A DNA stretch of 64,000 bases from Bradyrhizobium sp. 141 (lineage in GTDB: Bacteria > Pseudomonadota > Alphaproteobacteria > Rhizobiales > Xanthobacteraceae). Within the stretch, counting starts at the first letter, position 1. Every line of letters begins with the position of its first letter. Shown in pieces: positions 37,519 to 46,165 of this stretch. The position numbers and the translations under genes are program-made. The DNA lies in the NCBI RefSeq assembly GCF_023074055.1, contig NZ_JADPKR010000053.1, positions 62,001 through 126,000 of the forward strand, written 5' to 3'. The notes below the pieces were generated by a model. The model did no database searches, was not told the DNA's origin, and worked only from the letters and a program-made list of their open reading frames with translations.

Positions 37519-38124
37519 GATCGCTCCATCATGTCATTTCCTTTTCGACTGACATGACTGGTTCTCGTCACAACAGCTTGGGGCTCGGTGCCGTCCGGAT
37601 CGTCAACCGAATAGATCGCTGGTTGAAGGCGCAGCACGGCGAGCGGGCGACGACCGGCTACCACCAAGGGTCAGGCTGTTGCAGGCTAACCATCATAGCA
37701 GCTGAAATGGCGGTATTGAAAGGTTGGTGATGTCTGGCCCCGGGTCATGATCGCTAGACGAACCGCGGCCTTGCGCTTCCGGTCTGACTTTATGAACCGA
37801 CAGTCCAGGGCTCCATACGGAACGGACCTCGTGTTCAGGCCAACAGGCACACGCATGCATTGATGGAACCGGCGCTCAGCTCGCGCTGTTTGCGGGGTCG
37901 GGTCGTCACAGCAATATGGCTATGGAGAAGCCTTGTATACGTGAGTATAGTCGTCACAAGGCATATTCCTGATCGATCATTGGCCGTTTGCGAGGCCAAG
38001 GTTGGACCCGCCCGTGCATCGTTAGCGATCGCCGGCGCTCTGCCACTCCGGGGGCGACAAGCAGGCCCGCAATCCGGTGCGAGAATGCGCCGATTGATCA
38101 TCGCTCGTGAGCAAGAGGTGATTT
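37519..38124. other. 606-bp intergenic region
   Basis: No gene supported; several short frames on both strands lack start signals and conserved content. An inverted repeat lies at 37930-37962. The histidine kinase start at 38125 is preceded by GAGGTG. Confidence 0.45.
37930..37962. promoter_or_regulatory. nested inverted repeats upstream of the PAS kinase
   Basis: GCCTTGT (37930-37936) pairs with ACAAGGC (37956-37962), and inside it TATAC-GTGA-GTATA (37936-37949). Possible operator or small stem-loop; no family assigned. Confidence 0.3.
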
Positions 38125-39672
38125 ATGCAACATCCGAGTCAAGTGCCGTCGGTCGCGCTCGATTCGAATGAGTGCAAGCGTCCCGAGGAGGCACTGCGCG
38201 AGAGCGAGGAGCGCTTTCGCACCCTGGTGCAATTCTCCTTTGATGTGTACTGGGAAACTGACGCGCAGCATCGCTTCATCCGCCAGGAGTTCGCTGAGAC
38301 ACTTCCCGAACCGCCGGTCTCCGAGATCGGCAGGACGCGATGGGAGATCCCTTATCTGGAGCCTGATGCAGAGGGCTGGCGCAAGCACCGGGAGATGCTC
38401 GATGCCCACCTCCCGTTTCGCGATTTCGAGCTCGCGCGGCCGACGCCCGACGGCGGCAAACGCTATGTTTCCGTCTCTGGGCTGCCCATCTTTGACCAGA
38501 CCGGGCGCTTCATGGGCTACCGCGGTGTGGGCCGCCACATCACGGAGCGCAAGCGCGCCGAACAGGCGTTGATCGACAGCGAAGCCCGTTTCCGTACCTT
38601 CGTGGATCACGCAACCGATATGTTCATGCTCCACAGTGAAGACGGTCGCGTTCTCGATGTGAATCGAAATACCTGCGAAAGCCTCGGCTACAGTCGGGGC
38701 GAACTGGTTGGGGCAACTGCGTCCTCCTTCGATCTGGAGATGGATGAAGCGACCTGGCGGACCAACCGCCAACGCCTCAAGGCCGGGGGCATCGCTACGC
38801 TCGATAGTCGCTATTGCCGAAAGAACGGCACTGTGTTTCCTGTCGAAGTCCGTATGCGGGAATTCTGCGAGGGCGGCCGGTCACGGATCATTTGTCTGAG
38901 CCGCGACATCACCGAACGCAAGCGAACTGCCGAGACGCTCCGCGAGATGCAGGCTGAACTTACACACGCCAATCGCGCGGCGGCGCTGGGCCAGGTCACG
39001 GCTTCGGTGACACACGAATTAAGCCAACCAATCACCGCGATGCTCTGCAACGCGGAAGCCGCACTGAACTGGCTAGGAACTCAATCTCCGAATTTCGAAA
39101 AGGCACGGCAGGCGCTCGCATCCATTGTCGCAGAAGCCGAGCGAGGCGGCGAGATCATCGGTTGGATCCGTTCCCTCATCAAGAAAACTCCGGCGCCGAA
39201 GGAGAGCATCGACGTCAATGGTGCAATCCTGGACGTGATCACCATAGCCCGGAGCGAGTTGCTCAAACATGATGTCTTGATCCAGACCGACCTCGCTCCA
39301 GACTTGCCGCTCGTGAAGGGCTATCGCGTCCAGCTGCAACAGGTTGTTCTCAATTTGATCCTCAACGCGATTGAGGCCATGAACTGCCTCGACGTTGGGC
39401 CACGGGAGCTGCGGATCAGCACGGCTGCAGATGCCCCAAATCTCGTTGTTGTCGCCGTACGGGATACCGGACCCGGACTTGACCTGGCAATCGTTGACCG
39501 CCTGTTCGAGCCCTTCTACACCACCAAGCCGGACGGGACCGGCATGGGCTTGTCGATCTGCCGCTCGATCATCGAGGCGCACGGAGGACGACTTTGGACC
39601 TGTGCGAATGAACCACGGGGCGCAGTGTTTCAATTTAATCTGCCTTCGGAACGGGGTGATCCACCCTCATGA
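38125..39672 (+). CDS. double-PAS sensor histidine kinase, soluble, orphan
   Basis: 515 residues without membrane spans. PAS 1 at about 25-145 (SEERFRTLVQFSFDVYWETD, ending GVGRHITERKRAE) and PAS 2 at about 148-270 (SEARFRTFVDHATDMFMLH, ending CLSRDITERKR). The HisKA H-box is SVTHELSQPI (His about 296), then the N-box NLILNAIEAM, G1 DTGPGLD, F FEPFYTTK and G2 GTGMGLSI. This is the FixL/NodV-like architecture with H-box HELSQP of the HPK4 group. No heme-binding signature was identified in the PAS domains, and no response regulator follows. Confidence 0.9.
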   Translation: MQHPSQVPSVALDSNECKRPEEALRESEERFRTLVQFSFDVYWETDAQHRFIRQEFAETLPEPPVSEIGRTRWEIPYLEPDAEGWRKHREMLDAHLPFRDFELARPTPDGGKRYVSVSGLPIFDQTGRFMGYRGVGRHITERKRAEQALIDSEARFRTFVDHATDMFMLHSEDGRVLDVNRNTCESLGYSRGELVGATASSFDLEMDEATWRTNRQRLKAGGIATLDSRYCRKNGTVFPVEVRMREFCEGGRSRIICLSRDITERKRTAETLREMQAELTHANRAAALGQVTASVTHELSQPITAMLCNAEAALNWLGTQSPNFEKARQALASIVAEAERGGEIIGWIRSLIKKTPAPKESIDVNGAILDVITIARSELLKHDVLIQTDLAPDLPLVKGYRVQLQQVVLNLILNAIEAMNCLDVGPRELRISTAADAPNLVVVAVRDTGPGLDLAIVDRLFEPFYTTKPDGTGMGLSICRSIIEAHGGRLWTCANEPRGAVFQFNLPSERGDPPS

Positions 39673-40087
39673 GTGGGCGCCGCACAGGCGGGAACCCACG
39701 GCCTCAAACGCATCCTCGGCTACGGACGCGATAGTCCTTCGATCATACCGGCCGAAGCAGCGCAACGGGATCTGCGAGTTCGCTCGCTTGTCAGAGCGGG
39801 AAGCGTCTGCTGTCGGCGCGAAGCGGACGTTCCGTTGGACGCGCACTTCTTCCCCAAATAGCAGACATGACGATCGCTCTCGTGGTGTTCAGCTCAGGCT
39901 TCACAAGACCATCTTGTGTGACCAGATTTGGTCTGCCCATACCTGAGCGGAGCATTCTCGGCACGTGCAGGATCACCGACGTTAACCCTGTCGGCAAATG
40001 ATTCGCCGTGGGTCGGCAGCCGCCGGCAAAGTTGCCTTATTGGCGCGGAGAATTTTCAGCGGCACTAACCTAGGTTAGAGGCGCATT
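39673..40087. other. 415-bp intergenic region
   Basis: No gene accepted. A frame at 39673-39861 lacks a ribosome binding site and is not recognised. No response regulator, terminator or repeat was identified. Confidence 0.4.
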
Positions 40088-40552
40088 ATGCTGAGAATGG
40101 CTTTGTTGGGCCTCCTGATCCTGTTCAGCGTCGGAGTGCTGTCGGCCATGGAGCTGAGAGCTCCGCCGCGTCGCGCCGTCACGATCGCGCCGCCGCTTGC
40201 CGAGCAAAGCACAGACGTTTCCGCGTCACATGACGCGTTGGCGAAGGCCGATCGCCTCGAGGTTGCCGCGGTGGGCAGCGCGATGCCCGCACAGCCTGCT
40301 TCGGTCGAAAGCCCTGTTGCTCCGCAAGACATCCATGTCGGTTCGCCCGCGCCGGCACCGATCGTCCGTCATCGAAGCAAACCGAAGCCCATCGCGACCG
40401 CTGAACGTTCCAAGCCGAAGCCAAAGCCAATCGTTGCCGAGCGAACCGCCAATGTTCAGCGCGCAAAGGCCGCCAGCGAGACCGAGCCCTGTCGGCTCAA
40501 GGCGTTCGGCGGCTTGCTCAAGGCTTTGAATTTGACCGGCTGCGAAATCTGA
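40088..40552 (+). CDS. hypothetical membrane-anchored protein, Pro/Lys-rich
   Basis: 154 residues. A hydrophobic N-terminus (LRMALLGLLILFSVGVLSAM, residues 2-21) is a signal anchor. The middle is rich in Pro, Ala and Lys with the near-repeats RSKPKPIATAERSKPKPKPIVAER (in parts: RSKPKPIA, RSKPKPKPI), and the C-terminus CRLKAFGGLLKALNLTGCEI carries two Cys that could form a disulfide loop. Extended Pro/Lys stretches usually span the periplasm or bind polyanions. Unknown function; monocistronic. Confidence 0.6.
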   Translation: MLRMALLGLLILFSVGVLSAMELRAPPRRAVTIAPPLAEQSTDVSASHDALAKADRLEVAAVGSAMPAQPASVESPVAPQDIHVGSPAPAPIVRHRSKPKPIATAERSKPKPKPIVAERTANVQRAKAASETEPCRLKAFGGLLKALNLTGCEI

Positions 40553-40678
40553 AGACTCCACGAGCAGTCCAAGCCGTGCCTGTTTCCTCCAGGAGGCGCT
40601 TACGGGCACACGCCTTGCCGCCATCTTTCCCTCGCCCGACGTCTCGCAAACTGTTCCGATCATCCATATGTTGCCCCC

Positions 40679-41701
40679 ATGAAAAAGATCGGATTTCTCT
40701 CCTTCGGGCACTGGACGCCCTCGCCGCAATCGCAGACCCGCTCGGCCGCGGACACGCTGCTGCAATCGATCGAGCTCGCGGTCGCGGCGGAACAGCTCGG
40801 CGCGGACGGCGCCTATTTCCGCGTACACCATTTCGCGCGGCAACTGGCCTCGCCCTTCCCGCTGCTCGCGGCCGTGGGCGCGAAGACCAGCACCATCGAG
40901 ATCGGCACGGCCGTGATCGACATGCGCTACGAGAACCCGCTTTACATGGTGGAAGACGCGGGAAGCGCCGACCTCATCGCCGGCGGCCGGCTTCAGCTCG
41001 GCATCAGCCGCGGTTCGCCCGAACAGGTGATCGACGGCTGGCGCTATTTTGGTTATCGCCCCGCTGACGGCCAGAGCGACGCCGATATGGGTCGGCGACA
41101 TGCGGAGGTCTTCCTCGACCTGCTCCGCGGCGAAGGGTTTGCCGAGCCCAATCCGCAGCCGATGTTTCCCAATCCACCGGGACTGCTGCGCCTGGAACCT
41201 CATGCGCAAGGCTTGCGCGAGCGGATCTGGTGGGGCGCCGGCTCGAATGCGACCGCGGTGTGGGCGGCAAAGCTCGGCATGAATCTGCAGAGCTCGACGC
41301 TGAAAAACGACGAGACCGGCGAGGCTTTTCACGTGCAGCAGGCCGCGCAGATCCGTAGCTATCGCGCCGCGTGGAAAGAGGCCGGCCACACCCGTGAGCC
41401 CCGCGTGTCCGTCAGCCGCAGCATCTTTGCACTGATGAACGATCGCGACCGCGCCTATTTTGGCGGGGAGCGCGGCGGCGAAGACCAGATCGGCTTCATC
41501 GATCCGCAGACCCGGGCGATCTTCGGCCGGAGTTATGCGGCCGAGCCGGATGTGCTGATCGAGCAGCTTCGCCAGGACGAGGCCATCGCCGAGGCCGATA
41601 CGGTGCTGTTGACGATTCCCAACCAGCTCGGCGTCGCCTATTGCGCGCACGCGATCGAGGCGATTCTGACGCATGTCGCGCCGGCGCTGGGGTGGCGGTG
41701 A
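40679..41701 (+). CDS. LLM class flavin-dependent oxidoreductase (luciferase-like)
   Basis: 340-residue TIM-barrel flavin monooxygenase of the bacterial luciferase superfamily. It begins KKIGFLSFGHWTPSP and has GAYFRVHHFARQLASPFPLL, the His-containing FMN pocket (HHFARQ), EIGTAVIDMRYENPLYMVEDA and LIAGGRLQLGISRGSPEQV, all standard. An FMN or F420-like cofactor is plausible; FMNH2 must come from a separate reductase, none of which is adjacent. Substrate unknown. The 3' end faces the phospholipase D gene across a repeat element. Confidence 0.88.
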   Translation: MKKIGFLSFGHWTPSPQSQTRSAADTLLQSIELAVAAEQLGADGAYFRVHHFARQLASPFPLLAAVGAKTSTIEIGTAVIDMRYENPLYMVEDAGSADLIAGGRLQLGISRGSPEQVIDGWRYFGYRPADGQSDADMGRRHAEVFLDLLRGEGFAEPNPQPMFPNPPGLLRLEPHAQGLRERIWWGAGSNATAVWAAKLGMNLQSSTLKNDETGEAFHVQQAAQIRSYRAAWKEAGHTREPRVSVSRSIFALMNDRDRAYFGGERGGEDQIGFIDPQTRAIFGRSYAAEPDVLIEQLRQDEAIAEADTVLLTIPNQLGVAYCAHAIEAILTHVAPALGWR

Positions 41702-41745
41702 GCAGATGGTCCACTCTGGCGCCACATCGACCAGAGGCCCGACCT

Positions 41746-41845
41746 CTAAAGCGCGATGCGATTAGGATGAAGCGTCATCGCGCTTTAGGTTGTTGTTCGA
41801 GCATGATCTTTTCGGAAAACCGCTGCGCACTTTTCCGGATCATGC
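41746..41845. repeat. paired palindromic elements between convergent genes
   Basis: First hairpin: CTAAAGCGCGATG (41746-41758) with CATCGCGCTTTAG (41776-41788). Second: GCATGATC (41801-41808) with GATCATGC (41838-41845), containing TTTTCGGAAAA and TTTTCCGG. The tandem arrangement matches a widespread Rhizobiales intergenic repeat as I recall it. It probably also terminates both convergent transcripts. Confidence 0.7.
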
Positions 41846-41846
41846 T

Positions 41847-43610
41847 TTAGGCAAATAGCTCGCGGTCTCTCCTGCTGATCGGATCGTCCCAATCCTTCTG
41901 CCACCACGGCCTCTCTGAAGGCTTTTTAGGCGGCAATTGAAGCTCGAGCACCTTTGTGCCCTTGCCCTTTGCGTCCTCCCGGGCGGAGCGGAACCGGTAA
42001 TGATCGTAGATGCGCAATGCTTCAATCATGTAGCTGGTCGCGACCGTGCGATCCTTGATCAGCACCAGGTTCTCGCCATTGTCAGTATCGGCGGGCTCGG
42101 AGAAATTGTACGAGCCCAGATAGACGCGTGCATCATCGGTATCGAAATCGAGCACGACGAATTTGTGATGCATCCGGGTACCGCGGTGCTGACCGTCACT
42201 GCCGGACAGTCCTGACGGCTCGGTACTGAACGGAGCCGGCACATTGCCGGTCAGGGCCGACGAACGAACGACGCGCTTCTTGTTGTCGGCCGTCAATACG
42301 GTGACGCCCAAATTCCCTTCCTTCACGCGCGCATCGGCGATGCCAAGCGCGAACACGCTCTTGCTCTTGATCGCGCGACCGAGGGCAGGACCGATCGGTC
42401 CATTCTTCATCTGGCCCAGGAACGCCAGAGAAAAAAGAACACTGGATTTCGCCTTGGCTATGTCCTTGCCCACGACCGCCAAGAGTCCGTTCTCTTCGGT
42501 ATGCGGCGAAAAGGCGACCTTTCCAACGAGGCCGCTCACACCCAGATCGCGCCAGCCCTTCGCCACCTCGGAATCGCGAAAGTCGCCGGCGGCTTCCGCC
42601 GAAAAATAGCTATCAAAAACCTTGAAGTAATCGTCGACAGCATCCTTGCTGTTGACAATGATCGCATTGTTCGACTGCACGTAGAACCCGCGCCAGCTCA
42701 TGTTCGTTGAGCCGTACACGACCTTATGCACGCCCTTGCCGGAAACCGCGATGGACTTATGGTGCTGCAGGTTCGCCATGTGCTGGCGCTTGACGCTGCC
42801 AGCACCCGCCGATTTACGTAAGCGCTTCTCAGCGACGCTCTCGGGCGAATCCTTGGCTTTGTGCCCGCCGCCTTTTGCCGTCGAATCGTCGATGATGACC
42901 TTGAGCCTTTTTCCAAGCCTCTCGAGGCGAGTCAGGATTTCGGGCATGTTGAAGTCATAAGCGATGACGCGAACATTGGCCTTGGCGGCGATCGCCTCAT
43001 CCAGCACTTCGAGGATCGACGCACGCGCTTCGAAACCCATCCACTTGTAAGCGTCCTCGGCCTTCTTGTTCGTGGGCTTGAAGGTCAAACCATCCTTCGC
43101 GTCATCGGGAATGAGGCTGCCGAGCTTGCGGTCCGGCGCGAACTTCTCAACAAACGATTGCGAAGACACATAACCGCGCGTGAAAGCAACGTTCAGCTTG
43201 CCTGGTATTGTCTCGCGCATCAGGGCGATCGAGGCCTCCTGCGGTTCGCCTCGGCTGAGCGTTCCCGACTTATCCATGAACATGGGTGTCACGCGATAGC
43301 GAAATTGTCCGTCCTTGTCGGCATGCCAGGGGAAATGCACCCAACGGAATTTTTGAATCGGCGCAATCGTACTCGGGAGCATCGGGTCGCTCGGCTTCTT
43401 GCGCTGACCAGGAAAACCGATGCGATTGGGCACCGGCCAAAATCGGTCCGCCTTCGGCTCCTTGTACTCGATCGCAAAGCCGACGAAGTCGCGCGGTGGC
43501 TTGCCCTGCCGCCAATTCATCGCGAGCAGCAACATCCCGTCGCCGCGATGAATCTTCAGGGTGAATGGCGCCTTGGTGTTGATACCCGTGACCTGATAGG
43601 AATTCGTCAT
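41847..43610 (-). CDS. phospholipase D-like protein with two HKD motifs
   Basis: 587 residues, no signal peptide. The N-terminal about 115 residues are beta-rich (Ig/FN3-like, e.g. PFTLKIHRGDGMLLLAMNW), followed by two PLD domains. HKD 1 is His283-x-Lys285 in LQHHKSIAVSG with GSTNMSWRGF; HKD 2 is His481-x-Lys483 in MHHKFVVLDFD with YLGSYNFSEPADTDNGEN. Both are complete, so phosphodiesterase or transphosphatidylase (or nuclease) activity is expected. Start after GGGGG. Basic/aromatic C-terminal tail. Substrate class (lipid, DNA, RNA) cannot be told; no immunity-like or secretion gene is adjacent. Confidence 0.84.
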   Translation of the reverse strand: MTNSYQVTGINTKAPFTLKIHRGDGMLLLAMNWRQGKPPRDFVGFAIEYKEPKADRFWPVPNRIGFPGQRKKPSDPMLPSTIAPIQKFRWVHFPWHADKDGQFRYRVTPMFMDKSGTLSRGEPQEASIALMRETIPGKLNVAFTRGYVSSQSFVEKFAPDRKLGSLIPDDAKDGLTFKPTNKKAEDAYKWMGFEARASILEVLDEAIAAKANVRVIAYDFNMPEILTRLERLGKRLKVIIDDSTAKGGGHKAKDSPESVAEKRLRKSAGAGSVKRQHMANLQHHKSIAVSGKGVHKVVYGSTNMSWRGFYVQSNNAIIVNSKDAVDDYFKVFDSYFSAEAAGDFRDSEVAKGWRDLGVSGLVGKVAFSPHTEENGLLAVVGKDIAKAKSSVLFSLAFLGQMKNGPIGPALGRAIKSKSVFALGIADARVKEGNLGVTVLTADNKKRVVRSSALTGNVPAPFSTEPSGLSGSDGQHRGTRMHHKFVVLDFDTDDARVYLGSYNFSEPADTDNGENLVLIKDRTVATSYMIEALRIYDHYRFRSAREDAKGKGTKVLELQLPPKKPSERPWWQKDWDDPISRRDRELFA

Positions 43611-43706
43611 GCGCCACCCCCTGGAGCCTGGAAGTAAATCCTATCAACACAATTTTTGATTGCAAGCAAGTGATGCCTGGGCGCTGCCAACCCGCCTCGC
43701 GCAGCT

Positions 43707-45041
43707 TCACCCCGTCTTCGTCCCCGTGATGACGGCCAGCGCCTCGACGAGGCGGTCGAGATCGACCTCGTCGGTGAAGAGCGCCGGCGTCACGCGGATG
43801 CACTGGCCCTTGGCGACGCCGGCCCGGCGCACCGTCATGACCTTGTGGCTGTCGCGGAGCTTCACCACGATGGCCTCGTTGTCGGCCTTGCTGGTCTTGC
43901 CGGCGAGACGGAAGGACGTAATCGCGCCATATGAGCCAACTTCATCCGGCGTCAGGATCTCGATGTCCTTGAATCCGCGGACGCGGCTCACCCAATAGTC
44001 GCGCAAATAGCGCAGGCGGGCCTGCTTCGCCGCCGCGCCGATCTGCTGATGCAGCGCCACGGCCGTCGGCACCGTCAGCACCGTGGCGAAATTGACCGTG
44101 CCGGTATGCACCCGCGAGCGGATGTCGCTCTCGGCAAAATCCTCGTCGCCCATGTCACGATCGATGGCCGCGAGGCGGTCCTTCCTGATGTAGAGGAAGC
44201 CGACGCCGAGCGGGGCGCCGATCCATTTGTGCAGATTGAAGCCGACGAAATCAGCCTCGAGCTCACTCACCTTGAAGTCGATCTGTCCCCAGGAATGCGC
44301 GGCGTCGACGATGGTGTCGATGCCCTTGGCCTTTGCCATGCGGGCGATCTCGGCGATCGGCATCACGAAGCCGGTGCGGTGGCTGACATGGGTCAGCAGC
44401 AGAAGTCTCGTCTTCGGGTTCGCCTCGATGGCGCGGGCATAGGCGTCGAGCACCGCCTGCCGCGTGGCGGGCTCCGGCACGTCGAACTTGACCACGTCGA
44501 CGCCGCGGCGCGCCCTGAGCGCGTTCATCGCATACTGCATCGAATCATAGTCGAGGTCGGCATAGAGCACACCGTCGCCGGGCTTCAGCCTGTTGTAGCC
44601 GCCGATGAGGAGTTGCAGCGCTTCGGTCGCGCCGCGGGTGAGCGCGATCTCCTCCACCGCCGCGCCGACCGCCTCCGCCACCCTGGCGCGCACGGCCTCG
44701 AAATCCGCACCCGCGCGCAGCCGCGCGTAGTAGGTGTTCTGATAGTTGATCATGTCGGACTGGCGAATGAACTCGCGCCTCACGGGTTCAGTCATGATGC
44801 CCCAATAGCCGTTCTCGAAATTGACGACGTCGGACGTCACGGCGTAGAGCCCCTTGACGTCCGCCCAATAGGACTTGTCGGCGGCGATTGCGGCGGCCGC
44901 TCCGGTCGGCTGCGCCGGGAGACCCTCGGCTGCCAGACCCTCGGCTGCCATGGCCGGTGTCGCCAGCGACGTGACGCCGGCGGCCGCGAGACCCTTCAGG
45001 ATCGACCGGCGGTCGGACGAAATTGTCTCAGTCAGATGCAT
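43707..45041 (-). CDS. Tat-exported class V aminotransferase-fold PLP enzyme
   Basis: 444 residues. The N-terminus has a twin-arginine signal (SSDRRSILKGLAAAGVTSLATPAMA; key residues Arg-Arg at 11-12), unusual for a PLP enzyme. The body is isopenicillin-N-epimerase/cysteine-desulfurase-like: VNFENGYWGIM, ALTRGATEALQLLIGGYN, the PLP-phosphate site, VDAAHSWGQID (Asp) and the Schiff-base Lys in GFNLHKWIGAPLG. Export folded with cofactor through Tat is implied. The ATG at 45041 follows GTGGAGG; a GTG inside that site is less likely. The periplasmic substrate is unknown. Monocistronic. Confidence 0.87.
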   Translation of the reverse strand: MHLTETISSDRRSILKGLAAAGVTSLATPAMAAEGLAAEGLPAQPTGAAAAIAADKSYWADVKGLYAVTSDVVNFENGYWGIMTEPVRREFIRQSDMINYQNTYYARLRAGADFEAVRARVAEAVGAAVEEIALTRGATEALQLLIGGYNRLKPGDGVLYADLDYDSMQYAMNALRARRGVDVVKFDVPEPATRQAVLDAYARAIEANPKTRLLLLTHVSHRTGFVMPIAEIARMAKAKGIDTIVDAAHSWGQIDFKVSELEADFVGFNLHKWIGAPLGVGFLYIRKDRLAAIDRDMGDEDFAESDIRSRVHTGTVNFATVLTVPTAVALHQQIGAAAKQARLRYLRDYWVSRVRGFKDIEILTPDEVGSYGAITSFRLAGKTSKADNEAIVVKLRDSHKVMTVRRAGVAKGQCIRVTPALFTDEVDLDRLVEALAVITGTKTG

Positions 45042-45135
45042 ATCAGCCTCCACGATGCGCGGCGAAGGAAGCAGCGATCAATAGAGCGCGAATGACAAAG
45101 CGGTGACGGTTCGATGATGGCGGGTTCGCGCGATC

Positions 45136-45339
45136 TCACAGCAAGGCGGCGTTGGCGGCCTGCCGGTAGATCATCGCGGCCACGAGGGACAGCAGCAGGC
45201 CCGCGCCCGCGAAAATCAGCAGCACCTTCAGAGTCTCGACGTCGAAATTGGTTCGTGTCGCGCGGGATATTGCCCTTGCCAGTGCAGCTATCATCGCCAG
45301 CTCCGAACTGGGCCGCGCGGTGGCGAGGCCTTGGTTCAT
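45136..45339 (-). CDS. small membrane protein
   Basis: 67 residues with one span at about 40-60 (LLIFAGAGLLLSLVAAMIY) preceded by ETLKV, a layout common in tiny Bradyrhizobium membrane proteins. The start is uncertain: ATG at 45339 has a weak ribosome site, and an internal ATG (residue 16) would give a 52-residue version. No function recognised. Confidence 0.5.
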   Translation of the reverse strand: MNQGLATARPSSELAMIAALARAISRATRTNFDVETLKVLLIFAGAGLLLSLVAAMIYRQAANAALL

Positions 45340-45531
45340 CTAGCGTCATTGGGCACGATTGCGTGTGAAGGAGATTACATTGAGCTTGCGACCTGCATCG
45401 AAAGCGAGCTGCCGCAATCGACCGGGAATCGTGAACGCCGCCGCGCGTTCGTTGGTTTATCCGCACGAACTTCCAGGCCAGGCTGATTGCGGACCCAGTT
45501 TCTTCGTGACGGAAACTGCGGCCCGTTGCTT

Positions 45532-45612
45532 TCAGTGCATGTGGCCGATGAGATAGATGCCGCCGCCGAGGACGACGATTGCAGGCACGGCCCAGAGAAT
45601 CAAGACAGGCAT
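45532..45612 (-). CDS. 26-residue membrane peptide under an EcfG promoter
   Basis: MPVLILWAVPAIVVLGGGIY continues LIGHMH: a single hydrophobic helix with a His-Met-His tail, encoded between a strong Shine-Dalgarno (GGAGGAGAGG, 4 bases before the ATG at 45612) and a TGA. A consensus general-stress promoter lies 37 bp upstream. Its size escapes most annotation. Very similar tiny proteins are, from memory, common in Bradyrhizobium. A membrane-stress or metal role is conceivable but not shown. Confidence 0.65.
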   Translation of the reverse strand: MPVLILWAVPAIVVLGGGIYLIGHMH

Positions 45613-45648
45613 TTTCCTCTCCTCCAGTTGTATTGCGCCCCGGACAAG

Positions 45649-45673
45649 AACGGGAAATATCGGCAAACGTTCC
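45649..45673 (-). promoter_or_regulatory. EcfG-type general stress promoter (26-aa gene)
   Basis: Minus strand GGAAC (45673-45669), 16-bp spacer, CGTT (45652-45649). It matches the alphaproteobacterial sigma-EcfG consensus exactly. Confidence 0.7.
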
Positions 45674-45683
45674 GGCGGTTGGC

Positions 45684-45708
45684 GGAACGGTCAGCCTGAT
45701 CGCGAGTT
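45684..45708 (+). promoter_or_regulatory. EcfG-like promoter (DUF1236 gene)
   Basis: Plus strand GGAAC (45684-45688), 16-bp spacer, AGTT (45705-45708): one mismatch in the -10. Lies 38 bp upstream of the ATG at 45746, divergent from the 26-aa gene promoter. Confidence 0.4.
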
Positions 45709-45745
45709 CATCGCAGCGCCGCATGCAGCGGCGAGGGAGAACGCG

Positions 45746-46090
45746 ATGAAGAAGTTCATGCTGATTTCAGCCGCCGCCCTGCTCGTGTCAACGAGCGCGA
45801 TGGCGCAGTCCACCGTCGTCACCACCACCGGTGCGGGCCATGGCGCTGCCGTGCAGATCGAGCCGGAGTCTCGCACCAGGATTCGGTCTTACGTCACCGA
45901 GCATAAGGTTCGTCCGGTCGAAACGCGCGAAAAGATCGTGATCGGCTCGCCGGTTCCGCGCGACGTCGAGCTCGCGACGGTGCCGAGCGATTGGGGCCCT
46001 TCGCTTACCAAGTATCGCTACGTCTATTCGGGCAGCCGCGTCATGCTGGTCGATCCCGAGACCCGCATGGTCGTCCAAGAGGTGGACTGA
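45746..46090 (+). CDS. DUF1236 domain secreted protein
   Basis: 114 residues. Signal peptide 1-20 (KKFMLISAAALLVSTSAMA). The mature protein carries the DUF1236 core: IEPESRTRIRSYVTEHKVRP, IGSPVPRDVELATVP, YRYVYSGSRVMLVDPETRMVVQ. Such periplasmic proteins are common in Bradyrhizobium and unassigned. The ATG follows GAGGGAGA. A hairpin terminator follows at 46102. Divergent from the 26-residue stress peptide. Confidence 0.85.
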   Translation: MKKFMLISAAALLVSTSAMAQSTVVTTTGAGHGAAVQIEPESRTRIRSYVTEHKVRPVETREKIVIGSPVPRDVELATVPSDWGPSLTKYRYVYSGSRVMLVDPETRMVVQEVD

Positions 46091-46101
46091 TCGCATCGCA
46101 T

Positions 46102-46127
46102 GGCGGGCTGTCGCCTGGCAGCCCGCC
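46102..46127 (+). terminator. hairpin terminator after the DUF1236 gene
   Basis: GGCGGGCTG / CAGCCCGCC, 9-bp perfect arms, 8-nt loop, 11 bp after the stop codon. The following bases are not strictly T-rich. Confidence 0.55.
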
Positions 46128-46165
46128 CCTGCAATTGCCCTTGGCTCGTCTATCGGTAGCGCCTG

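Noticed and set aside
37835..38171. Overlapping short frames before the PAS kinase
   Set aside because: Both strands open by chance; no ribosome binding site or conserved pattern.
45425..45449. GGAAT-N16-CGTT resembling an EcfG promoter
   Set aside because: Mismatch in the -35, and it points antisense through the 26-residue gene with no start codon within 290 bp; kept only as a possible antisense promoter.
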